A DNA stretch of 15,016 bases from RGIG1959 sp045637645 (lineage in GTDB: Bacteria; Bacillota; Clostridia; Oscillospirales; Acutalibacteraceae). The translations under genes were made by a program, and so were the position numbers. Shown in pieces: positions 7,757 to 13,985 of this stretch. Under the pieces are notes generated by a model. The model saw only the letters and a list, made by a program, of their open reading frames with translations, was not told the origin of the DNA and ran no database searches. Numbering within the stretch: position 1 is the first letter of the stretch; every line of letters starts with the position of its first letter. Location: assembly GCA_045637645.1 (NCBI GenBank), contig JAZTZV010000051.1, forward strand, positions 1 to 15,016, given 5' to 3'.

Positions 7757-8003
7757 AAAAAGAGGACTGTCGCGTTAAAGGAAAATTGCACAAACCCGAT
7801 TGAACGAATCGATTTCTTGGCTCCCCCTGTGGGGGAGCCGGCGCCGCCAAAGGCGGCGACTGAGAGGGTTTCGGAGCAAAAGCAATCGCTTTTGCTCCGT
7901 TCTTTCGCCCTCTCCGTCACTCGCCTTGCGGCTCGTGCCACCTCTCCCATAGGGAGAGGCAAGATGTTTGTGCAAGCTACCTTTAATGAGACAGCCCTTT
8001 TTT
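7757..8003. mobile_element. MITE-like element with about 38-bp imperfect terminal inverted repeats
   Basis: The left end (7757-7795) and the reverse complement of the right end (7966-8003) align along their whole length. Both start with an A run and a GG-CTGTC block and share TTAAAGG and TTGCACAAAC, with a few substitutions and one indel. Between them is the paired hairpin element 7819-7960. No coding region fits inside, so any transposition would be in trans. The right end lies 10 bases from the stop codon of transporter copy 2, so the ends may also act as that gene's terminator, split by the insertion. No target-site duplication is obvious. Confidence 0.55.
7819..7960. repeat. Paired hairpin repeat element nested in the 7757-8003 element
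   Basis: The left unit is GGCTCCCCC/GGGGGAGCC, then GCCGCC-AAA-GGCGGC, then GACTGAGAGGG. The centre is the hairpin GGAGCAAAAGC/GCTTTTGCTCC. The inverted right unit is CCCTCTCCGT, then at 7918-7937 the complement of CAC-GA-GCC / GCAA / GGC-GA-GTG, then CCTCTCCC/GGGAGAGG. It has the same architecture as 5378-5541, but with different stem sequences. Confidence 0.7.
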
Positions 8004-8013
8004 GGGGTTACGA

Positions 8014-9867
8014 TTACTCCGCGGGCATCACATACTGCGCCGCGTAGTAATAATACGCATCTTGGAACGCTTGCGAGCCCGAGGCTTTCAGCTTGTTGAG
8101 ATAGCTGTGCGTCTCGAACGCATCGTGCTTGGTTTGAATGAGACAAACGGCGATGTTCGAGCAATGGTCGGACGCGCGTTGGCAGTTGTTGAGCACGTCG
8201 GCAAGAATGAAGCCGAGCTCGATGGTGCATTTGCCTGCCTTGAGGCGTTCGACGTGGCGGCCGTTGGCGGTCGCGATCAAATCGTCGATGACCTGCTCAA
8301 GCGGTTCGACGCGCGCGGCAAGCGTCAAATCACTGCGGTCGAACGAATCGACGGTGATGTTGATGATTTCGCGCATGGCGGCGGTGATGCTGCTGAGCTC
8401 CGCTTTCGCCTGCTCGGAGAAGGTCAAGCCCTTTTCGTTCATTTCGCGCGCCGCATACAAAATGTTGAGTGCGTGGTCGCCCAGACGCTCGAAGTCGCCG
8501 ATCGAAAGCAACAGCTTCGAGATCTCGCCCGCGTCATGCTCGGACAATTCGCAAGCCGACAGCTTGACAAGATACGAGCCGATGGTATCTTCGTAGGTGT
8601 CGATGATCGATTCGTTTTCTTCGACGCGGCGGTCGCCCTCTTCGGAATAATTCTCGAGCATATCGATCGCTTCCAGAAGCGTGTCGCGCGACAATTCCGC
8701 CATCTTGACGATTTGGCGTTTGCTTTCGACGATCGCCACGGACGGGGTCGCGAGCAGACGCTCGTCGAGGTAGCCGACGGGTTGCTCTTTCGCTTTTTCG
8801 CGCACGACTTTTTTGGCGAACATTTCGAGCCATTTGCTGAACGGCATCAAGATCACGGTGTTGAGAATGTTAAACACCGTATGCACGATCGCGATTTCCA
8901 CCGCGTTGATCTTTTGTCCGTAGAATTCACCGAGCACACCCCACAGCGCAAAATACACGCCCATGAAGATGATCGTGCCGATGACCTTCGTGGTCAGATG
9001 CACGACCACCACGCGCTTACCGTTTTTGTTCGCGCCGATCGCGGAAATCAGCGCGGTGATGCAGGTGCCGATGTTTTGACCGAAGATGATCGGGATCGCC
9101 ATGCCAAAGGTCATCGTACTGCCGGGGGCGAGGGCGATGGTCTGCAAAATACCGATCGAGGCGGACGAGCTTTGAATGATTGCCGTGACGACAATACCGA
9201 TGAGCAAACCGATCAGCGGGTTGTTGAGCGTGCTGAACATGGTTTTAAACACCGCTTCGGGCACGATGTCGATCGCGTCACCCATCATTTCCAAACCGAA
9301 GATCAACACCGCAAAGGCGATGATGATGGTGCTGATGTCGCGGTGCTTGGGCTTTTTGCTCATCATGATCACCGCGATGCCGACAAGCGCCAAAAACGGC
9401 GCAAAGGTCGCGGGTTTGAGAAGCGTCAACGCGATATTTTTACTGCCGTCGATGCCGGCAAGCGCCACGATCCACGCCGTGACGGTGGTGCCGATGTTGG
9501 AGCCCATGATGACACCGATCGATTGCGACAGCGACATGATGCCCGAGTTGACAAGACCGACGAGCATGACGGTCATCGCCGACGAGCTTTGAATGATCGC
9601 CGTGATACCCGCGCCGAGTGCCAACGCTTTGAGCGGGTTCGAGGTCATCTTTTTGAGCGTTTTTTCCATTTTGCCGCCTGCGAGCTTTTCGAGGTTGTCC
9701 GACATGATGCTCATGCCGAACAGGAAAAAGACCAAACCCGCAATGAACAAGGCGGTCGCCGTCAGGATATCGCCCGACGACAACGGTTTAGGCAGACAGT
9801 TCTCGCATTGACACGCCTCCTGCACCACATGCTCGGCGGCGTTCATGATCATACTCAGCCGATCCAT
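8014..9867 (-). CDS. Na+/phosphate cotransporter with C-terminal PhoU domain (copy 2)
   Basis: A 617-residue paralogue of the 5652-7424 product with the same layout: QSSSA at 93-97 and 232-236, GSNIGTT and GQNIGTC motifs, and a PhoU-like domain over roughly the last 250 residues (SIGDFERLGDHALNI; CQRASDHCSN). Predicted role: sodium-coupled phosphate transport across the cytoplasmic membrane, with the PhoU domain facing the cytosol. It differs from copy 1 by an N-terminal extension of about 26 residues carrying C19-x-C21-x2-C24, a possible metal or redox site. The start is the least certain part: no strong ribosome binding site precedes the ATG at 9867, and an ATG six or eight codons in could be used; all of these keep the cysteines. 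It has its own promoter at 9946-9974. Whether the copies differ in affinity or regulation cannot be read from sequence. Confidence 0.95.
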   Translation of the reverse strand: MDRLSMIMNAAEHVVQEACQCENCLPKPLSSGDILTATALFIAGLVFFLFGMSIMSDNLEKLAGGKMEKTLKKMTSNPLKALALGAGITAIIQSSSAMTVMLVGLVNSGIMSLSQSIGVIMGSNIGTTVTAWIVALAGIDGSKNIALTLLKPATFAPFLALVGIAVIMMSKKPKHRDISTIIIAFAVLIFGLEMMGDAIDIVPEAVFKTMFSTLNNPLIGLLIGIVVTAIIQSSSASIGILQTIALAPGSTMTFGMAIPIIFGQNIGTCITALISAIGANKNGKRVVVVHLTTKVIGTIIFMGVYFALWGVLGEFYGQKINAVEIAIVHTVFNILNTVILMPFSKWLEMFAKKVVREKAKEQPVGYLDERLLATPSVAIVESKRQIVKMAELSRDTLLEAIDMLENYSEEGDRRVEENESIIDTYEDTIGSYLVKLSACELSEHDAGEISKLLLSIGDFERLGDHALNILYAAREMNEKGLTFSEQAKAELSSITAAMREIINITVDSFDRSDLTLAARVEPLEQVIDDLIATANGRHVERLKAGKCTIELGFILADVLNNCQRASDHCSNIAVCLIQTKHDAFETHSYLNKLKASGSQAFQDAYYYYAAQYVMPAE

Positions 9868-9945
9868 TCGCTCACATCCGTTTCGTGTTTGTTCCGCATC
9901 ATCCCCGCGTCACGGTTAAGATTCGGTAAAGATGTATACATTTTC

Positions 9946-9987
9946 ATTGTAGACCATCCATCGCGTTTTTTCAACTCTATTTTACAA
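9946..9987 (-). promoter_or_regulatory. Promoter of transporter copy 2 with upstream box
   Basis: On the minus strand: TTGAAA (plus 9969-9974), a 17-bp spacer, TACAAT (plus 9946-9951). The TTGTAAAAT box (plus 9979-9987) sits 4 nt upstream of the -35, almost as in copy 1. It is divergent from the epimerase promoter at 10035-10063. Confidence 0.75.
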
Positions 9988-10034
9988 AAGCCGCCGTTGT
10001 TTTGGGAAATTGTCGATTATACGCAGAAATCCGC

Positions 10035-10063
10035 TTGACATCCGCTCACGCGATGAGTACAAT
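10035..10063 (+). promoter_or_regulatory. Strong sigma-A promoter of the epimerase gene
   Basis: Perfect TTGACA (10035-10040), a 17-bp spacer, TACAAT (10058-10063). The predicted transcript starts near 10070 with a leader of about 35 nt. No operator-like palindrome is seen over it. Confidence 0.85.
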
Positions 10064-10105
10064 GAAAGTGTCTCGAAATCTTTATGATAAAGGATGGATC
10101 AAGCG

Positions 10106-11326
10106 ATGAATCTCGAAAAAATCAAAGCCTACCGCGATTTTTATCACGCACACCTGCTCGAAGACTGCATCCCGTTTTGGATGAACTCCGACCTGCTTGA
10201 CAAAGAATACGGCGGCTACATTTCCTCTGTTGACCAAAAAGGCAAATGCTACAACACCGACAAATCCGTGTGGTTCCAAGGTCGCGGCCTGTGGACCTTC
10301 TCCGCGCTTTGCAATCACTACGGCGCGAAGGACGAGTGGCTCGAAGCCGCCAAACTCGGCAAGGACTTCCTTGAGAAATACTGCGTCGACGAAGACGGCC
10401 GTATGTTCTTCCAAGTGACCCGCGAAGGCAAGCCGCTGCGCAAGCGCCGCTATATGTACTCCGAGAGCTTCTACGTGGTCGGCATGGCGGAGTATGCGCT
10501 GGCGACGGGCGACAAAGACGCGCTCGAAAAGGCGGAAGCGATGTTCGAAAACATGCTGACGCTCTATCGCACCCCCGAAAAGGACCCCTATAAGATCACG
10601 CCGAAGGGCTTTGCGGAGACGCGCGCCGATCGCGCTTCTGCGGTGCCGATGGTGCTTGTCAGCTCCGCGCAGATCCTGCGCCGTTGCGATCCCGACAAGG
10701 CGGAGTATTACACCGCCGTCGCGCAAGAGATGGCCGACGCGATCATCACCTATCACTACAAACCCGAGCTCAAATGCGTGCTCGAAAGCGTGCAACCCGA
10801 CGGCTCTCGTTACGACACCCCCGCGGGTCGTTGCATCAACCCCGGTCACTCCTGCGAGAACGCCTGGTTCTTGATGAACCAAGCGATGGTCACGGGCGAC
10901 AAAGACCTGATGGAAAAAGCGCTCAACATCCTCGAGTGGCACATGGAAATCGGCTGGGACAAAGAAAACGGCGGCTTTGTGTATTTCGCAGACGTCGACG
11001 GCCGTCCCTGCGAGCAACTCGAATGGGATATGAAGCTGTGGTGGGTGCACAACGAAGTGCTCATCGCGAGCCTCATGGCGTACGCGCTCACGGGCGAGGA
11101 GAAATTCTTCGAGTGGTTCGAGAAAACCCACGAGTATGCGTTCTCCCACTTCCACGACAAGGAAAACGGCGAGTGGTACGGCTACCTGCACCGCGACGGC
11201 ACCGTTTCCCACATTCAAAAGGGTTCGATGTGGAAAGGTCCCTATCACCTGCCCCGCGCATTGATGGTCATCGACCAAATGCTCACCGAAATGGCAGACG
11301 GCAAACCGATCAGCCCCATCCTTTAA
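10106..11326 (+). CDS. AGE-family sugar 2-epimerase (N-acylglucosamine 2-epimerase-like)
   Basis: A 406-residue soluble (alpha/alpha)6-barrel protein of the AGE/RenBP family, which interconverts the C2 epimers of N-acetylglucosamine/N-acetylmannosamine or related sugars such as mannose/glucose or cellobiose. Family signatures: WFQGRGLWTFSAL near the N-terminus, NPGHSCENAW with H248, WWVHNE, and KGPYHLPRAL with H381. The two histidines fit the catalytic pair described for the family (His248/His382 in the porcine enzyme, from memory). Start: an ATG at 10094 has its ribosome binding site touching it, whereas the ATG at 10106 has AAAGGA 11 nt upstream, so I prefer the latter. It is a single-gene unit with a strong promoter and terminator. 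No sialic-acid or mannoside genes are adjacent, so the substrate is not fixed. Confidence 0.92.
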   Translation: MNLEKIKAYRDFYHAHLLEDCIPFWMNSDLLDKEYGGYISSVDQKGKCYNTDKSVWFQGRGLWTFSALCNHYGAKDEWLEAAKLGKDFLEKYCVDEDGRMFFQVTREGKPLRKRRYMYSESFYVVGMAEYALATGDKDALEKAEAMFENMLTLYRTPEKDPYKITPKGFAETRADRASAVPMVLVSSAQILRRCDPDKAEYYTAVAQEMADAIITYHYKPELKCVLESVQPDGSRYDTPAGRCINPGHSCENAWFLMNQAMVTGDKDLMEKALNILEWHMEIGWDKENGGFVYFADVDGRPCEQLEWDMKLWWVHNEVLIASLMAYALTGEEKFFEWFEKTHEYAFSHFHDKENGEWYGYLHRDGTVSHIQKGSMWKGPYHLPRALMVIDQMLTEMADGKPISPIL

Positions 11327-11337
11327 GCATTCTCAAA

Positions 11338-11366
11338 ACAACCCCGATTCTCGGGGTTGTTTTTTT
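11338..11366 (+). terminator. Terminator of the epimerase gene
   Basis: Arms ACAACCCCGA (11338-11347) and TCGGGGTTGT (11351-11360) pair perfectly around TTC and run straight into TTTTTT. It lies 11 nt after the stop codon. Confidence 0.93.
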
Positions 11367-11367
11367 G

Positions 11368-11396
11368 TTGAAAAATCGCGATGTGTGTGGTATGAT
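11368..11396 (+). promoter_or_regulatory. Promoter of the mtaB operon
   Basis: TTGAAA (11368-11373), a 17-bp spacer, TATGAT (11391-11396) preceded by TGG (extended -10). It starts two bases after the epimerase terminator. The first ten bases, TTGAAAAATC, are identical to the -35 region of transporter copy 1. The leader to mtaB would be about 240 nt and contains two repeat units. Confidence 0.65.
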
Positions 11397-11431
11397 GGCA
11401 TTGAAAAACAAACGGTACGCGCGGTACATTT

Positions 11432-11454
11432 GTAGGGGACGGGTTTCCCGTCCC
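11432..11454 (+). repeat. GTAG-type REP palindrome
   Basis: GTAG (11432-11435) is followed at once by GGGACGGG-TTT-CCCGTCCC, a perfect 8-bp hairpin (11436-11454). It has the same design as the copy at 901-928 (minus strand), with a different stem. It lies in the transcribed leader of mtaB. Confidence 0.6.
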
Positions 11455-11486
11455 GCGAAGCGGACACTTGCTTTTTCACTGCCCTT

Positions 11487-11538
11487 GAATCCCCCCGTCG
11501 ATGCTGACGCATCGCCGACCCCCTTTGACAAGGGGGTC
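11487..11538 (-). repeat. Single unit of the interspersed hairpin repeat family, inverted
   Basis: GAATCCCCCCGTC matches the inverted tail of the 5142-5200 unit. It is followed by a hairpin CGATGC-TGAC-GCATCG (11499-11514) and the GC-rich hairpin GACCCCCTT/AAGGGGGTC (11517-11538). The order is the same as in the right-hand units at 5488-5541 and 7908-7960. Confidence 0.55.
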
Positions 11539-11645
11539 AAGGATGAGATTCATCGAATATATCTCGCCGTGGCTCCGGTTAGGATTCCGTCGCATTGGGC
11601 GTGACCGTTGCCTCCCATACACTCACACTTCAAAGGACTACCGTT

Positions 11646-12941
11646 ATGAACGCTTATTTTTACACGCTCGGCTGTAAAGTGAATCAATACGAAACGCAGG
11701 CGATGATGCGGCTTTTGCGCGAACGCAGCTACGACACCGCGGTGTACCACACGGGCATGCCCGATGTGGGCGAAGCGGTCATCGTCATCAACTCCTGCAC
11801 CGTGACAAGCGAAAGCGACCGTAAACTGCGGCAACTGCTTCGCCGCACGCGCCGCGACAATCCGCGCGCGGTCATCGTGATCGGCGGGTGCATGCCGCAG
11901 GCATTCCCCGACATCGCCGCCGCTTTCGACGAAGCGGACATCGTGCTCGGCAACGCCGCCAGAAACGCACTCCCCACACATCTTGAGCGCTTTTTCCTCA
12001 CGCGTGAACGTATTGTGGATATCCCCGCACACGACAAGGCGGTCGAGCCGATGTGCATCGAAGATTTCGAAGAACGCACGCGCGCGTTCGTCAAAATCGA
12101 AGACGGTTGCGACCGTTTTTGCTCCTATTGCATCATTCCGTTTGCCCGCGGTCGTGTGCGCTCGCGCGCGCCCGAAGACATCGCGGCGGAACTGCAAACC
12201 CTTGCCCGAAACGGCTATCGCGAAGTGGTGCTTGTCGGCATCAACCTGACCTCCTACGGCAAAGACAACGGCTTGTCTCTTGCCGACGCCGTCGACGCCG
12301 CGTGCGCCGTTGACGGCATCGACCGCGTGCGTCTCGGCTCGCTTGAACCCGATCACATGACCGACAAACTGCTTGCACGTCTCGCGGCACAACCGAAACT
12401 TTGCCCGCAATTCCACGTCGCGCTTCAAAGCGGTTGCGACGCAACACTCAAGCGCATGAACCGTCACTACGATACCGCCGAATTTGCCGCGCTGTGCGAG
12501 CGATTGCGAAAGGCGTTCCCCGATTGTTCGCTGACGACCGATGTGATGGTTGGCTTTGCGGGTGAAACGGACGAAGATTTCGAAACTTCGCTTGCGTTCA
12601 CGGCGGCGATGCGCTTTTCGAAGGTGCATGTGTTCCCCTATTCGCGTCGCGAAGGCACGCGCGCGGCGAAATTTCCCGACCAACTCGGCAACGCCGTCAA
12701 AACCGACCGCGCCCGTCGCATGACCGACGCGTGCGAAGCGGTGCGCCGCGATATTTTACAAGAAACCGTCGGCACGGTGCAAGACGTACTCGTTGAAACA
12801 CGCACCGATAACGGTGCCGCCGTCGGCTACACCGTCGGCTATCTCCCCTGCCGCATCGACGGCGATGCCACCGTCGGTGAAACGGTGCGCGTTCTTGTCG
12901 ATCGCGCGGAAAACGACACGCTCTATGCGCATATACTGTAA
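11646..12941 (+). CDS. mtaB: tRNA (N6-threonylcarbamoyladenosine-37) methylthiotransferase MtaB
   Basis: A 431-residue radical-SAM methylthiotransferase that adds a methylthio group to t6A37 in ANN-decoding tRNAs, giving ms2t6A. The N-terminal UPF0004 domain carries three cysteines for an auxiliary [4Fe-4S] cluster: C10 in LGCKVNQYE, C51 in INSCTV, C82 in GGCMPQ. The radical-SAM cluster motif is C155-x3-C159-x2-C162 in CDRFCSYCIIPFARG. The last 60 or so residues look like the short TRAM RNA-binding domain. LGCKVNQYE separates MtaB from MiaB and RimO. Start: ATG at 11646 with AAAGGA 8 nt upstream; the frame is open earlier, but those codons lie in the leader. The next gene follows by 31 nt, so the two are probably co-transcribed. 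All cluster ligands are present. Confidence 0.95.
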   Translation: MNAYFYTLGCKVNQYETQAMMRLLRERSYDTAVYHTGMPDVGEAVIVINSCTVTSESDRKLRQLLRRTRRDNPRAVIVIGGCMPQAFPDIAAAFDEADIVLGNAARNALPTHLERFFLTRERIVDIPAHDKAVEPMCIEDFEERTRAFVKIEDGCDRFCSYCIIPFARGRVRSRAPEDIAAELQTLARNGYREVVLVGINLTSYGKDNGLSLADAVDAACAVDGIDRVRLGSLEPDHMTDKLLARLAAQPKLCPQFHVALQSGCDATLKRMNRHYDTAEFAALCERLRKAFPDCSLTTDVMVGFAGETDEDFETSLAFTAAMRFSKVHVFPYSRREGTRAAKFPDQLGNAVKTDRARRMTDACEAVRRDILQETVGTVQDVLVETRTDNGAAVGYTVGYLPCRIDGDATVGETVRVLVDRAENDTLYAHIL

Positions 12942-12972
12942 CTCGGCACACCCATCCAAAGGAGGAATTCGT

Positions 12973-13575
12973 ATGAAACCCGTTATCATCACCATCGGCC
13001 GCCAATTCGGAAGCGGCGGTCACGAACTCGGCGAAAAACTCGCCGCGCGTTTGAACATCCCGTTTTATGACCGCGCACTGCTGTCGGAAGCAGCTCAGCA
13101 CACGGGCATCACCCGCGAGATGATCGAGAGCTTTGACGAGCAACCGACCAACAGTTTCCTTTATTCATTGTCGACGGGTGCCTTCGGTTACAGCGGCGAC
13201 ATGCCGTTGCCGCTCGGGAATCAGGTGTTTCTTGCGATGACCAACGCGATTCGCGACATCGCCGCCAACGGCTCGTGCGTGATCGTCGGTCGCTGCGCGG
13301 AATATGTGCTTGACGGCAACGAATCGCTCGTGCGCGTGTTTGTCCACGCCGACAAAGACAGTCGCATCAAACGCATCATGGAAAAATTGAACCTGTCGGA
13401 GCGCGAGGCGAAATCCCTCATGGCGAAAACCGACAAAAAACGCGCGTCCTATCACGATTTTTATTGCGACACCAAATGGGGCGTGACCGATTCGTATGAC
13501 CTGTCGGTCAACAGCGCGTTGCTCGGCATTGACGGCGCGGTGGAGATGATCGCGCACTACGTCGAGAATCGTTAA
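12973..13575 (+). CDS. Cytidylate kinase-like P-loop protein
   Basis: A 200-residue protein of the cytidylate kinase-like group (Cytidylate_kin_2 type) common in Clostridia. The N-terminal IGRQFGSGGHELG is the family's P-loop variant, in which the usual GK(S/T) is replaced by GGHELG. The middle has a lid-like basic segment (RIKRIMEKLNLSEREAK), and the C-terminal part SYHDFYCDTKWG with SYDLSVNSALLGIDGAVEMI matches the family pattern. Start: ATG at 12973 preceded by AAAGGAGG with 7-nt spacing, the best ribosome binding site in the window. It lies 31 nt after mtaB on the same strand, so probably the same operon. Classical Cmk phosphorylates CMP/dCMP; whether this divergent group does so is unclear, and I give no gene symbol for that reason. 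Confidence 0.9.
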   Translation: MKPVIITIGRQFGSGGHELGEKLAARLNIPFYDRALLSEAAQHTGITREMIESFDEQPTNSFLYSLSTGAFGYSGDMPLPLGNQVFLAMTNAIRDIAANGSCVIVGRCAEYVLDGNESLVRVFVHADKDSRIKRIMEKLNLSEREAKSLMAKTDKKRASYHDFYCDTKWGVTDSYDLSVNSALLGIDGAVEMIAHYVENR

Positions 13576-13596
13576 AAAAATTTTTTAAAAATATTC

Positions 13597-13625
13597 TTGA
13601 CAACCGCGGCATAGTCTGTTATACT
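13597..13625 (+). promoter_or_regulatory. Promoter of tRNA-Gly
   Basis: Perfect TTGACA (13597-13602), a 17-bp spacer, TATACT (13620-13625). It lies 13 bases before the mature tRNA 5' end and directly after an AT-only stretch (13573-13592) that may act as an UP element. Confidence 0.9.
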
Positions 13626-13630
13626 ATGCC
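13608..13630. promoter_or_regulatory. Palindrome covering the tRNA-Gly promoter -10 region
   Basis: GGCATAGT (13608-13615) and ACTATGCC (13623-13630) form a perfect 8-bp inverted repeat with a 7-nt centre. It spans the spacer, most of the -10 and the region up to the likely start site. The position is that of a repressor operator; no regulator is adjacent. Confidence 0.4.
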
Positions 13631-13638
13631 TTGCGTTT

Positions 13639-13714
13639 GCGGCTTTAGCTCATCTGGTAGAGCGCCCCCTTGCCAAGGTGGAGGTAGCGAGTTCGAGCCT
13701 CGTAAGCCGCTCCA
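13639..13714 (+). tRNA. tRNA-Gly (anticodon GCC), CCA encoded
   Basis: A 76-nt cloverleaf: acceptor stem GCGGCTT/AAGCCGC, D arm GCTC/GAGC, anticodon GCC at 13672-13674 in loop TTGCCAA, T arm GCGAG/CTCGT with TTCGAGC, discriminator T and encoded CCA (13712-13714). It decodes GGC and GGU. The anticodon stem is CCCCC (13665-13669) against GGTGG (13677-13681), leaving a C-U mismatch in the middle pair (13667 with 13679). Positions 15 and 48 are T and A rather than the common G and C. It has its own promoter and terminator. Confidence 0.97.
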
Positions 13715-13748
13715 AAAAACCCCGTTCTCTTTTGAGAACGGGGTTTTT
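13715..13748 (+). terminator. Terminator of tRNA-Gly
   Basis: Arms CCCCGTTCTC (13720-13729) and GAGAACGGGG (13734-13743) pair perfectly around TTTT, with A runs before and T runs after. It starts right after the CCA. The broken RHS piece begins about 8 bases beyond it. Confidence 0.95.
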
Positions 13749-13755
13749 CTTTTTT

Positions 13756-13985
13756 ACGTCGAGGACGCCGTCGCCTGCGAGATAGGTTTCCTTTTTGAGT
13801 TGGTTCAAAGAATCATACTCATAGGACACCGTGTCGCCGTCGGGGGATTGAATGTTCACAATATTGCCCGCTTGATCGTATTCATACGAATACGCCTTGC
13901 CGTTTACGATGTACTGCTTGACACGCGAGTAGGCGTAGTCGTTATACAATTTCAAGGTGACGCCGAACACCGCGTTGTCTTCCTC
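13756..13985 (-). pseudogene. RHS/YD-repeat protein fragment
   Basis: On the minus strand the frame after the TAA at 13986-13988 reads EEDNAVFGVTLKLYND and continues into two YD repeats: YSYEYDQAGNIVNIQ and VSYEYDSLNQLKKETYLAG. These are typical of the beta-cage shell of RHS/polymorphic toxin proteins. The piece is about 75 residues, has no credible start or stop of its own, and ends at the tRNA terminator, so it is a remnant. It is GC-rich while the sequence immediately upstream is AT-rich. Past the terminator the same frame runs antisense through the tRNA gene and gives a meaningless tail. Confidence 0.8.

Noticed and set aside
5142..7960. Possible CRISPR array from the repeated GC-rich hairpins
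   Set aside because: There is no regular spacing, no uniform direct repeat and no cas gene. The units are dispersed and often inverted.
8002..10038. Long plus-strand open frame opposite transporter copy 2
   Set aside because: It has the same antisense bias as the frame opposite copy 1, and even similar wording because the two transporters are paralogues. It has no ribosome binding site or domain.
10094..10105. Upstream ATG as the start of the epimerase
   Set aside because: The only Shine-Dalgarno-like sequence touches this ATG, leaving no spacing. The ATG at 10106 has acceptable spacing.
11595..11645. Upstream extension of mtaB to an ATG at 11595
   Set aside because: No ribosome binding site lies there, the extra residues are not like MtaB, and the ATG at 11646 has AAAGGA at 8 nt and begins the family's normal N-terminus.
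13573..13592. AT-only palindromic stretch after the cytidylate kinase-like gene as a terminator
   Set aside because: The stem would contain only A-T pairs and would be too weak. It fits better as an UP element of the tRNA promoter.
13650..13754. Continuation of the RHS frame antisense through the tRNA, giving a tail RLTRLELATSTLARGRSTR
   Set aside because: This is the well-known spurious translation of the strand opposite a tRNA gene and its terminator. It encodes nothing; the RHS remnant ends near 13756.
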